Part shown: positions 25,704 to 33,678 of the stretch, one piece after another | How positions within the stretch are numbered: position 1 is the stretch's first letter | Layout: each line of letters starts with the position of its first letter | DNA from: Paraburkholderia sp. BCC1885 | GTDB lineage: Bacteria > Pseudomonadota > Gammaproteobacteria > Burkholderiales > Burkholderiaceae | Length of the DNA stretch: 64,000 bases | NCBI RefSeq assembly: GCF_900996235.1 | Contig: NZ_CAAJGM010000252.1 | Location: 1 to 64,000, forward strand | Reading direction: 5' to 3' | Translations under genes and position numbers: made by a program | Notes under the pieces: model-generated | Seen by the model: the letters and a program-made list of their open reading frames with translations, nothing else | Told to the model about the DNA's origin: nothing | Databases searched by the model: none

Positions 25704-26750
25704 CTACACAGGTAAACCGGAAGAACTCTCTTCCGGAGATGATGGTGCATTTGCCTTTTGCTGGATAACCCGGCATCGCTGCAGCAAAGCCTCAAAAGGC
25801 TCAGCATCATCGAGAAACAAGCCGTCATCGACCATGTGTTGATAGTCGGAAGCCAGCGTGACCAGCGCACCGTCGTCAGGTACAAGTTGCAGGCCGCCAG
25901 AAACTGCCGCGTGGTAGTCGATCAGTTCGCCCTTCGGGGATTTCTCGGCGAAGAACATGCTCTTATGATCGGCAACTGCTGTACCGAGCGCCGCATCTGC
26001 GATAGCCGCATCCACGAAACCGGCCGCATCCAACCGAGCCACGTCATGCCAATGACGGGAGAAACGTTCACCCCCACGGAAAGTACCCTGGGCACAGAAG
26101 ACATGGATCGCCGTGGCCTTCTCCCAAAAGGTGCGCTCAGCGCGCATCACTTGCGGCGTGGCCGTCGGGAATACAAGCATCGGCAGATATGCAGCCGCAT
26201 CGCACTGGATAAGGCGTGGTTCGCTGGGCTCGCCGGTAGAGCGGGCACCAAATTCCAGCATGACGGCTGGGGCGACGTAGCCCGTACCTGCGGTCAACGG
26301 AACGTAGTCGATAAAAACCTTGTCATCTTCGGCGCGTACCGATGCGGGTAGAGACTGCTGCTCAAGATCCTGCTTGAGCCTCGGCACGATCTCGCTGGCA
26401 ACCCATTCTGCCAAGCGTGCCCGGATCTCTTTGCTCCACTTCTTTTCTTGGCTCTTGCTGGCTGGCAGCGGCGCGTCAGCGTCTCCGACTAGATCGCCTG
26501 CGATCGCGCGGATATCGTAGGTCAGATCGACATCCTCCGAAAACCGGCGAATGACACCATAAGCCTTGGACAGCGATGTGCCCCCCTTGAAGACCAGATG
26601 ACCGGCGTGGGGGCCATCGAACAAATGTCGCAACGACCAAACGACCCAGATGTCTTTTTCAAGTAGATGAGGCAGACGGCCGGAACTGCTAGCAGCCGCA
26701 TTGAGCGCATCTAAGCGCTCAACAGTAGAGAGTTCGAAAAACTCAGCCAT
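25704..26750 (-). CDS. abiEii: AbiEii-type nucleotidyltransferase toxin
   Basis: A 348-residue protein of the AbiEii/AbiGii family. The N-terminal LLEKDIWVVWSLRHLF is followed by FKGGTSLSKAY (GGTS at 56-59) and FSEDVDLTYD (Asp73, Asp75), the nucleotidyltransferase motifs. Later conserved blocks are ERTFWEKATAIHVFC and RHWHDVARL. Family toxins transfer nucleotides to tRNA or bind GTP and arrest growth on phage infection. The ATG at 26750 overlaps the antitoxin stop by 8 bases, as in other AbiE pairs. The C-terminus ends in a Ser/Glu-rich tail. Confidence 0.93.
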   Translation of the reverse strand: MAEFFELSTVERLDALNAAASSSGRLPHLLEKDIWVVWSLRHLFDGPHAGHLVFKGGTSLSKAYGVIRRFSEDVDLTYDIRAIAGDLVGDADAPLPASKSQEKKWSKEIRARLAEWVASEIVPRLKQDLEQQSLPASVRAEDDKVFIDYVPLTAGTGYVAPAVMLEFGARSTGEPSEPRLIQCDAAAYLPMLVFPTATPQVMRAERTFWEKATAIHVFCAQGTFRGGERFSRHWHDVARLDAAGFVDAAIADAALGTAVADHKSMFFAEKSPKGELIDYHAAVSGGLQLVPDDGALVTLASDYQHMVDDGLFLDDAEPFEALLQRCRVIQQKANAPSSPEESSSGLPV

Positions 26751-27339
26751 GCGCCAGCAAAGCGCTAACTTCTTGCGCCATCCAGGTCGGCAGGCGCGCA
26801 CGCGCCGATGCGACTTCTTCGAGTTCGGACGGTTGCAGTTTGGACCGAAGCTTGCGCAATGCTTCGCCAGCCTTCTCAGGCCCCAGCCAAGCGAGCGCCC
26901 GCACTACTTCTCCAGCTGGACGGCCAGGAAAGATCAGTTGCCAGATTGGCGCGTGTCGGAATTCGACCGTTTGCGCACCGACCTTCAGACGCCGATTGCG
27001 CCCGGATGTCAGATAGATTGCCTTCATTGGCACTTGGGTGGTAAGGCCAAGCGCATTGGCCGCAGCCGCCCCATGGGGCACGATTGTTTCCCCACGCTGA
27101 CCAGCCAGTCCCTCGACCAGCTTGTTGGTGGACGGCGCATGTGTCCCGAAACGGCTCTCCACGGGCAAAACGTAAATTCCTCGCCCAGCCCGCAACAAGG
27201 CACCGCGCTTCACTAGGCGAGAGAGCACTTGATCGACGGCAGCCCTGCCGCCCAAATGCAGAAGCTCTTTCGCAACCAAAGGAGTGCCTTCCGGCAACCC
27301 GGCTGCGTATTCCAGCACTTGTTTGGCAATGGTTTGCAT
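26743..27339 (-). CDS. abiEi: AbiEi-type antitoxin / transcriptional regulator
   Basis: A 198-residue DUF6088/AbiEi-like protein. The N-terminal winged helix-turn-helix is LLHLGGRAAVDQVLSRLVKR then ALLRAGRGIYVLP. The C-terminal region, with TIVPHGAAAANALGLTTQVP and YLTSGRNRRLKVG, is the usual antitoxin domain. Type IV antitoxins of this family neutralise AbiEii and repress their own promoter. The promoter at 27364-27392 carries a palindrome that could be its operator. It is the first gene of the whole leftward defence operon, so it may control all seven genes. Confidence 0.92.
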   Translation of the reverse strand: MQTIAKQVLEYAAGLPEGTPLVAKELLHLGGRAAVDQVLSRLVKRGALLRAGRGIYVLPVESRFGTHAPSTNKLVEGLAGQRGETIVPHGAAAANALGLTTQVPMKAIYLTSGRNRRLKVGAQTVEFRHAPIWQLIFPGRPAGEVVRALAWLGPEKAGEALRKLRSKLQPSELEEVASARARLPTWMAQEVSALLAHG

Positions 27340-27363
27340 GACGAAACGCTCCTATTTGGTAGA

Positions 27364-27392
27364 ATTATGCAAAAACTTCTGACACTTGTCAA
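27364..27392 (-). promoter_or_regulatory. Promoter and operator-like palindrome of the defence operon
   Basis: On the minus strand TTGACA (27387-27392), a 17-base spacer and CATAAT (27364-27369) form a near-consensus sigma-70 promoter, 25 bases upstream of the abiEi start, which has AGGAG. The palindrome TGACACTTGTCA overlaps the -35 box, a fitting place for AbiEi to bind and repress. No other strong promoter was noticed down to 16568, so the operon may depend on this one. Confidence 0.72.
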
Positions 27393-27534
27393 GCTGACTG
27401 ACGGGCGACTTGGCAGCACCTTGCCCCAGCACGCTCTAGCGAGTTGTCTACAGGGCTGGTAATAGCCACCATTGCTCGACGTGACCAATTCCGAACGATG
27501 ACTGATCAAGCATCGCCCCGTGAGGGAGCAAAAG

Positions 27535-27918
27535 ATGGATAACCAAGATTCAGGCCAACTTGACCGCCTCAACGTTCGCAGCGCGTCGGCCGAACCGCCT
27601 CGCGGCGTCGACGGATACGAAGAACGCCACCAACTTGTCGTTGCGCACCCTCTCCCCTTCCGGCGCACCATCCGCCGACCCGAACTGCGCCAGTTGGTCC
27701 CGCTCGCTGATACGACGATCTACGACATGGAGCGCCGTGGCGAATTTCCGAGGCGCTTCAATCTGACGCCGCGCTGTGTGGTGTGGGATCTTGCGGAGGT
27801 AGAAGCTTGGCTGGCGGCGCGCCGCCAGGCCTCAAATGCAGACGCGCTGAAACGCGCCCCTTCACCAGACGTCCGCCAACGCAAGCGACGCCCCGTCAAA
27901 CAAGCGCCCGCAGTGTAG
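27535..27918 (+). CDS. AlpA-family regulator / excisionase near the integrase
   Basis: A 127-residue basic protein. The central part, RRPELRQLVPLADTTIYDME followed by GEFPRRFNLTPRCVVWDLAEVEAWLA, is the AlpA-type winged helix found in P4-like excisionases. The N-terminal 45 residues and the Arg/Lys-rich tail are unstructured. The ATG at 27535 with GAGGGAG upstream is preferred to the GTG at 27520. It runs toward the integrase gene and their 3' ends overlap by 23 bases, which may let each transcript dampen the other. It probably favours excision. Confidence 0.9.
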   Translation: MDNQDSGQLDRLNVRSASAEPPRGVDGYEERHQLVVAHPLPFRRTIRRPELRQLVPLADTTIYDMERRGEFPRRFNLTPRCVVWDLAEVEAWLAARRQASNADALKRAPSPDVRQRKRRPVKQAPAV

Positions 27919-29152
27919 GCACCGACAGCGACACCGGGAACTGCGTGGCCGTATAGGCACCGCCTTCAACCCAAGCATCAACCATATTCGCCCACTCCTG
28001 CAGCATGTGCCGGCGCTGCTCGGCATACTCGGCCTTGTTATAGATCGAACGCGATGAACGCCCGTCTTCGTGCGCGAGACACTTCTCGATCCAGTCGCGG
28101 TTAAAGCCGATTTCGTTCAACAGCGTCGAGCCAGTACGGCGTAGGTCGTGAACGGTGAAAGGCTCCAACGGCAGACCGGCGGCCTTGGCCCGTTCCGCCA
28201 CAATCTGCGTCACCCGGTTCAAGGTCGCGTTCGACATGCAGCGGTCGGAGTCGTAGCGCGAGGGCAGCACGAACTTGGAGCCAGCGGCGCAGGTGTGGAG
28301 TGCCACGAAGATGTCGAGTGCCTGGCGCGAAAGGTAGACCACGTGGGGGTTGCGCCCTTTCATCCGCTGCTTTGGGATCGTCCAGGTCGCAGTCTCGAAA
28401 TCGACCTCGTCCCAAGTAGCTTGGATCAGCTCGCTCTTGCGCACCAACGTCAGCAGAATCATGCGCAATGCGAGCCGGATGGTCGGATAGGTTGCCACCG
28501 ATTCCATCTGCCGCGCCATCAGTCGAATCTCCAGAGGCGACAAGGCGCGATCCTTCGGCACGAAGGTCGCAATGGAGGCGGCACCCACACCTTCCGCCGG
28601 GTTGTCGATCTTCTCCCCGTGCAGGATGGCAAAGGTATAAACCTGCTTCACGATATCGCGGACGTGTACCGCTGTGGCAGGGGCACCGCGTGCCTTTACC
28701 TTGTTGCACAAGGCACGCAAGTCATCTGCGGTGATTTCGTTGAGTTGACGGTTCTCGAAGGCCGGCAAGATGTCTCGATCGACAATGCTCTTACGCATCG
28801 CCTTCGTGCTGTCGGCCATGCGCGCACCCGCGAGCCATTTCTCGGTCATTTCCCCGAAGGTCTTGGCGGCGGTCAGCCGGCGCTTCTCGCGTTGCTTTTC
28901 CAGCGCGGGGGACTTGCCCAGGGCGACCGCTTTCTTGGCGTCGATCAGCTTTTCGCGGGCGAGTGCCAGCGAAATGCCGGCGGCTCCGTAGCGGCCGATG
29001 GTCAGCGTTTCGCGGCGGCCATTGAGACGGTAATCGTAGCGGAAGGTGACGGTACCGACGGGCGATACCGTCACGTACATCCCATCTCGGTCAAAAGCCT
29101 TATAAATCTTGGACTTAGGCTTGAAATTGCGCAGTGCAGTGTCGGTAAGCAT
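27896..29152 (-). CDS. int: P4-type tyrosine integrase
   Basis: A 418-residue tyrosine recombinase. The N-terminal DUF4102 arm-binding domain starts LTDTALRNFKPKSKIYKAFD and includes MYVTVSPVGTVTFRYDYRL. A core-binding helical domain spans about 95-180. The catalytic domain shows the first Arg in TLVRKSELIQATWDEVD, HDLRRTGST with the His-x2-Arg, CLAHED, and the nucleophilic Tyr in the SIYNKAEYAEQR region. All active-site residues appear present. The gene starts 301 bases from guaA and is read away from it, the usual layout for guaA-specific integrases. Confidence 0.95.
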   Translation of the reverse strand: MLTDTALRNFKPKSKIYKAFDRDGMYVTVSPVGTVTFRYDYRLNGRRETLTIGRYGAAGISLALAREKLIDAKKAVALGKSPALEKQREKRRLTAAKTFGEMTEKWLAGARMADSTKAMRKSIVDRDILPAFENRQLNEITADDLRALCNKVKARGAPATAVHVRDIVKQVYTFAILHGEKIDNPAEGVGAASIATFVPKDRALSPLEIRLMARQMESVATYPTIRLALRMILLTLVRKSELIQATWDEVDFETATWTIPKQRMKGRNPHVVYLSRQALDIFVALHTCAAGSKFVLPSRYDSDRCMSNATLNRVTQIVAERAKAAGLPLEPFTVHDLRRTGSTLLNEIGFNRDWIEKCLAHEDGRSSRSIYNKAEYAEQRRHMLQEWANMVDAWVEGGAYTATQFPVSLSVPTLRALV

Positions 29153-29475
29153 CGAGGTTTTCCTCCTGTTTGTGACGGCGTTTTACCGTCAGGGGTCAGG
29201 AGACCTGCTGATGCCGGGAAAGCCGCGTAGAACAAGCTTTCCCGAGGAGACATTTACCGTCAAAGACCGGTTTGGTCTGGATAGTAAACGGGAGGGTCTT
29301 AATCGAGCCTCCGGTTCCTACCGCCACTTCTACCGCCAACCTGTTCCGCTGGCCGGCGATAGCCACCGATAGCTGTCGTGACGTATTTCTTTCTAAATCA
29401 ATACGTTACGTCTGTTTTTCGATAGCGGACGATAGTCCCCGAAAGACCTTAAATCACTCCCACTCAATCGTCGCC
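29153..29475. other. Attachment site region at the guaA end of the island
   Basis: The region between int and guaA plus the last codons of guaA should contain the recombined att site. Repeats fit integrase and excisionase sites: CGATAG occurs at 29357, 29367, 29420 and 29430, that is two pairs each spaced exactly 10 bases. Between the pairs lies the inverted repeat ACGTATT (29381-29387) and AATACGT (29400-29406). The 10-mer TTTACCGTCA is repeated at 29182 and 29253. The crossover is expected in the guaA 3' end (from 29454), but the other att copy is outside the window. Confidence 0.6.
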
Positions 29476-31037
29476 GGCGGCTTCCCCGAAATGTCATAAA
29501 CCACCCGGTTAATCCCCCGCACTTCATTGATGATGCGGTTCGACACATGCCCAAGCAATTCATGCGGCAGGTGCGCCCAATGCGCGGTCATGAAGTCCTG
29601 AGTCTGCACCGCACGCAGCGCCACCACGTACTCATACGTGCGCCCGTCGCCCATCACGCCCACGCTCTTCACTGGCAGAAACACCGCGAACGCCTGGCTC
29701 GTCAGGTCGTACCAGGACTTGCCGGTTTCCTTGTCGATCGTCGTGCGCAGCGTCTCAATGAAAATCGCGTCCGCGCGGCGCAGCAGATCCGCAAACTCGC
29801 GCTTCACTTCGCCAAGAATTCGCACGCCCAGACCGGGGCCCGGGAACGGATGGCGATACACCATCGCCGGCGGCAAGCCGAGCTTCACGCCCAGTTCGCG
29901 GACTTCGTCCTTGAACAGTTCGCGCAGCGGTTCAAGCAGCTTCAGATTGAGCGTCTCCGGCAGCCCGCCCACGTTGTGGTGGCTCTTGATGGTCTGCGTG
30001 GCCTTCTTGCCCTTGCCCGCCGATTCGATCACGTCCGGATAAATCGTGCCTTGCGCCAGCCACTTCGCGTCCGTCAGCTTGCCGGCTTCGGTCTGGAATA
30101 CTTCGACGAATTCCGCGCCGATGATCTTGCGCTTCGCTTCCGGATCCGTCACGCCGGCCAGTTTCGAGAGGAACACTTCGCTGGCGTCGACATGAATCAC
30201 CTTCACGCCGAGGTGGTCTGCAAACGTCGCCATCACCTGCTCGGCTTCGTTCAGACGCAGCAGGCCGTGGTCAACGAAGACGCAGGTCAGCTGGTCGCCA
30301 ATCGCACGATGCAACAGCGCCGCCGCCACCGACGAATCCACGCCGCCCGACAGACCCAGGATGACATGCTCGCTGCCCACCTGCTCGCGGATCTTCGCGA
30401 CGGCTTCATCGACGTAATGGCCCATCTCCCAGTCAGGCCGCGCGCCGCAAATCTTCAGCACGAAGCGCTCGAGCATGGCGCGCCCTTGCACCGTGTGGGT
30501 GACTTCCGGGTGCCATTGCAGGCCGTAGAAATGGCGCGCTTCATCGGCCATGGCCGCAACCGGACACGACTCCGTGGATGCCATCAACTGAAAGCCCGCC
30601 GGCATTTCCAGCACCTTGTCGCCGTGGCTCATCCACACCTTCAGCATGCCGTGACCTTCCGGCGTGGTGAAGTCGCTGATGCCTTCGAGCAGGCTCGTAT
30701 GGTTGCGCGCGCGCACTTCGGCGTAACCGAATTCGCGCACGTGACCGTTTTCGACCTTGCCGCCCAGTTGCTCGGCCATCGCCTGCATGCCGTAGCAGAT
30801 GCCCAGCACCGGCACGCCGAGTTCGAACACTGCTTGCGGCACGCGCGGCGTATCGGTTTCCGTGACCGAGCTCGGGCCGCCGGAGAGGATCACGCCCTTC
30901 GGCGCAAAGTCGCGAATGAACGACGCGTCGACGTCGTAGGGATGGATTTCCGAGTACACGTTCGCCTCGCGGACGCGACGTGCAATCAGTTGGGTGACTT
31001 GCGAACCGAAGTCGAGGATCAGGATCTTGTCATGCAT
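29454..31037 (-). CDS. guaA: GMP synthase (glutamine-hydrolysing)
   Basis: A 527-residue enzyme that converts XMP to GMP. The class I amidotransferase domain has GVPVLGICYGMQ with catalytic Cys81 and LQWHPEV with the His/Glu pair. The ATP-pyrophosphatase domain has the P-loop LSGGVDSSVAAAL (about 232). The C-terminal dimerisation domain ends in PPATIEWE. The start at 31037 (MHDKILILDFGSQ) is the family start. The gene is complete, so the island integration rebuilt its 3' end. Downstream on its strand lies the island. Confidence 0.98.
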   Translation of the reverse strand: MHDKILILDFGSQVTQLIARRVREANVYSEIHPYDVDASFIRDFAPKGVILSGGPSSVTETDTPRVPQAVFELGVPVLGICYGMQAMAEQLGGKVENGHVREFGYAEVRARNHTSLLEGISDFTTPEGHGMLKVWMSHGDKVLEMPAGFQLMASTESCPVAAMADEARHFYGLQWHPEVTHTVQGRAMLERFVLKICGARPDWEMGHYVDEAVAKIREQVGSEHVILGLSGGVDSSVAAALLHRAIGDQLTCVFVDHGLLRLNEAEQVMATFADHLGVKVIHVDASEVFLSKLAGVTDPEAKRKIIGAEFVEVFQTEAGKLTDAKWLAQGTIYPDVIESAGKGKKATQTIKSHHNVGGLPETLNLKLLEPLRELFKDEVRELGVKLGLPPAMVYRHPFPGPGLGVRILGEVKREFADLLRRADAIFIETLRTTIDKETGKSWYDLTSQAFAVFLPVKSVGVMGDGRTYEYVVALRAVQTQDFMTAHWAHLPHELLGHVSNRIINEVRGINRVVYDISGKPPATIEWE

Positions 31038-31253
31038 GGCAGCGGACGGCATTAAAAGTGAACGGATAAGGAAAGCCGCGCACGAGGCGCGGCGTTGAAT
31101 TCAAAACGGCCCTGGCCACGAGGCCATGTATCGGAACGACGCCGGGATCCGACATCGCGCGGGCATACCGTCACACGCGCGTGAAGATCGCGCGCAGACG
31201 CAATCCGGAGGCTTCGGCAGTTGGCGGCCTGGCGGGACTCCCGCGTCAGCCGT

Positions 31254-31970
31254 TCAGCCATGAAACGGCGGCCGAGGCGCGCCGGGCGCATCCGCCGCCG
31301 AGCTACGCGCTTCGGCGTCGCTCGCCGAGAGGGTTCCCGGCCGGTGGGCCGCGGCGAAGTCCGGCTCGACCGGATGACCGGTGGCCGGACTAATGGGACT
31401 GGCTGGGCGCACGACCGGCGGCACGGCGGGATCAACCACGGCAGGCCTCACCACCGCCGGCTCTACCACCGGCTCGGCGCGGTAACCCACCGCATCGCGC
31501 CCTCGCGCCGCGTCTTTCGCCGCTTGCCTTTCGGCGCGCTCGGCGGCAGCGAGTTCGGCCAGACGCAGGCGTTCGCGACGCCGCACGGCGCCCGACAGCC
31601 GCACCCCACCCAGCCCGATCACGACCAGCACCACGCCCGCCAATACCGCCACGAGCTGACCGAAGCCGGTCAGCTCCGGCCGATGCATACCGATCAGCCA
31701 GACCAGCATCAGCAGGCCCGTCAGCCAGTTCACATGCCCGATGACCTTGGCGACCGTCGAGGTCAGCGCGCCGTCGATCGAGGCGTGAAAAGCCAGCCAC
31801 GCGAGGCCGATCAGCGCGATGCCGAGCCCCTGGCCCACCAGCGTGGGCTGCGTCTGCACCAGTTGCAGCGCGTTGTACAGCGAGGTCCAGGGCGTCAGCA
31901 GGAACAGCAGGCCGAACGCCAGCAACAGCAACGCATCGATAATGAGTACAGCGCGCAGCAATGGCTTCAT
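31254..31970 (-). CDS. Inner-membrane protein between guaB and guaA
   Basis: A 238-residue protein with four predicted membrane segments in the first 130 residues (about 5-27, 45-63, 78-94 and 104-124). A basic helical stretch (RRRERLRLAELAAAERAER) and a tail rich in Val, Pro and Ala (VVEPAVVRPAVVDPAVPP, about 165-190) follow and look disordered and cytoplasmic. It starts 6 bases after the guaB stop and probably shares its transcript. No enzyme or transport motif is recognised; the function is unknown. Confidence 0.82.
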   Translation of the reverse strand: MKPLLRAVLIIDALLLLAFGLLFLLTPWTSLYNALQLVQTQPTLVGQGLGIALIGLAWLAFHASIDGALTSTVAKVIGHVNWLTGLLMLVWLIGMHRPELTGFGQLVAVLAGVVLVVIGLGGVRLSGAVRRRERLRLAELAAAERAERQAAKDAARGRDAVGYRAEPVVEPAVVRPAVVDPAVPPVVRPASPISPATGHPVEPDFAAAHRPGTLSASDAEARSSAADAPGAPRPPFHG

Positions 31971-31976
31971 GGGCGA

Positions 31977-33437
31977 TTAGTCCACGTGGTAGTTAGGCGC
32001 TTCCTTGGTGATCTGCACGTCATGCACGTGTGACTCGCGCAGCCCTGCGCCGGTGATCTGCACGAACTCAGCCTTGTCGTTCATCTCGGCGATGGTGCGG
32101 CAACCGCAGTAGCCCATGCTGGCGCGCACGCCGCCGATCAGCTGGAACAGGATGGCCGTGACCGAACCCTTGTAGGCGACGCGGCCTTCGATGCCTTCCG
32201 GCACCAGCTTGTCGATATTCGCGGAGTTGTCCTGGAAGTAGCGGTCTGCCGCGCCGTCCTTCATCGCGCCGACCGAACCCATGCCGCGGTACGACTTGTA
32301 CTGGCGGCCCTGGTACAGGAACACGTCGCCCGGCGCTTCTTCGGTGCCGGCGAACATGCTGCCCATCATCACGGCGCTCGCACCGGCGGCCAGCGCCTTG
32401 CTGACGTCGCCCGAGAACCGCACGCCACCGTCGCCGACGACCGGCACGCCCGTACCCTTCAGTGCTTCCGACACATTGGCGATGGCCGTAACCTGCGGCA
32501 CGCCGACACCTGCGACGATCCGCGTGGTGCAGATCGAGCCCGGGCCGATACCGACCTTCACGCCGTCCGCGCCGTATTCGACCAGCGCCTTGGCGGCCGC
32601 CGCCGTAGCAATGTTGCCGCCGATCACTTCCACCTGCGGGAAGTTCTTCTTGACCCAGCGCACGCGCTCGAGCACGCCCTTGCTGTGGCCGTGCGCGGTA
32701 TCCACGACGATCACGTCGACGCCCGCCTGCACCAGCAATTCCACGCGCTCTTCGTTGTCCTCGCCCACCCCGACCGCCGCGCCCGCGCGCAGCTTGCCGT
32801 GTTCGTCCTTACAGGCGTCCGGGTGTTCGGTCTGCTTGGTGATGTCTTTTACCGTCATCAGGCCGCGCAGTTCGAACGCGTCGTTGATGACCAGCACGCG
32901 TTCCAGACGGTGGCTGTGCATCAGCGCCTTGGCCTGCGCCAGCGGTGTGCCTTCCTTGACGGTGACGAGACGCTCGCGCGGCGTCATGATGTTGCGCACC
33001 GGTTCGTCCAGACGCTCTTCGAAACGCAGGTCACGGTTGGTGACGATGCCGATCAGTTGTGCACCCTCCACCACCGGGAAACCCGAAATGCCATGCTGCT
33101 GCGACAGCGCAATCACGTCGCGCACCTTCATTTGCGGCGGCACGGTGATCGGATCGCGCACCACGCCCGACTCGAAACGCTTCACCTTGGCCACTTCACG
33201 CGCCTGCTCGGCCGGCGTGAGGTTCTTGTGGATGATGCCGACGCCCCCCATCTGCGCCATCGCAATGGCGAGTCGCGCTTCGGTGACCGTATCCATGGCG
33301 GCGGACACGAGCGGCATGTTCAGGGAAATGTTGCGGGTCAGCCTGGTCTTGAGGCTGGTGTCGCGCGGCAGAACGTCGGAGAAAGCCGGGACGAGGAGCA
33401 CGTCATCGAACGTGAGTGCTGTTTGGATCAGACGCAT
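31977..33437 (-). CDS. guaB: Inosine-5'-monophosphate dehydrogenase
   Basis: A 486-residue enzyme that oxidises IMP to XMP, the step before GuaA. The barrel begins FDDVLLVPAFSDVLPRD. Two CBS domains (about 95-205) follow DPITVPPQM. The catalytic loop is IGPGSICTTRIVAGVGVPQ with the active Cys near 303, and the flap holds YRGMGSVGAM. A TATAAT -10 box lies at 33464-33469 on the minus strand, with GGA before the start. It forms the purine operon guaB-membrane protein-guaA. Confidence 0.98.
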   Translation of the reverse strand: MRLIQTALTFDDVLLVPAFSDVLPRDTSLKTRLTRNISLNMPLVSAAMDTVTEARLAIAMAQMGGVGIIHKNLTPAEQAREVAKVKRFESGVVRDPITVPPQMKVRDVIALSQQHGISGFPVVEGAQLIGIVTNRDLRFEERLDEPVRNIMTPRERLVTVKEGTPLAQAKALMHSHRLERVLVINDAFELRGLMTVKDITKQTEHPDACKDEHGKLRAGAAVGVGEDNEERVELLVQAGVDVIVVDTAHGHSKGVLERVRWVKKNFPQVEVIGGNIATAAAAKALVEYGADGVKVGIGPGSICTTRIVAGVGVPQVTAIANVSEALKGTGVPVVGDGGVRFSGDVSKALAAGASAVMMGSMFAGTEEAPGDVFLYQGRQYKSYRGMGSVGAMKDGAADRYFQDNSANIDKLVPEGIEGRVAYKGSVTAILFQLIGGVRASMGYCGCRTIAEMNDKAEFVQITGAGLRESHVHDVQITKEAPNYHVD

Positions 33438-33678
33438 GGCAAATCCTATAGGCGCAAAAGCGAATTATACGCGATACCTCCCCGGTTTTCACTGCACGAA
33501 CAGCAGGTTAGCGAATTTCCGGTGATTTTCCAGGGTCTTTCGCAGGCGGAATTTCGCTTCGCCGTTCGGGTCGGGTTCGAACCGGTTTCGTTTCGCCAGA
33601 CCAGTGCAGGATCGAACAAGACACCTCCCGTCTGCACGGGTAATCTGCACATCTGTTCAGTTTTTGCCGGAGTAGTCG

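Larger units (their letters stand above)
1..29453. mobile_element. ICE-like genomic island integrated at the 3' end of guaA (left end outside window)
   Basis: A tyrosine integrase lies next to the 3' end of guaA, an integration site used by many genomic islands. Inside are a relaxase, a TraF-type peptidase, ParA, ParB, RepA with iterons, AlpA-like regulators and DUF2840, DUF2285, DUF2958, DUF736 and DUF932 proteins, a set known from Tn4371-like ICEs and related conjugative elements. Cargo includes a metabolic block, an IS66-type insertion and a defence operon. The coupling protein and mating-pair genes (traG, trb) are not in the window, so it is unknown whether the element can still transfer. 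The guaA-proximal end is clear; the other end is not seen. Confidence 0.85.

Noticed and set aside
29547..31055. 502-codon plus-strand open frame opposite guaA
   Set aside because: guaA is certain on the minus strand, and the antisense frame has no family features.
31038..31253. Possible purine riboswitch upstream of guaA
   Set aside because: No conserved purine aptamer pattern was recognised. The region has only short GC-rich hairpins.
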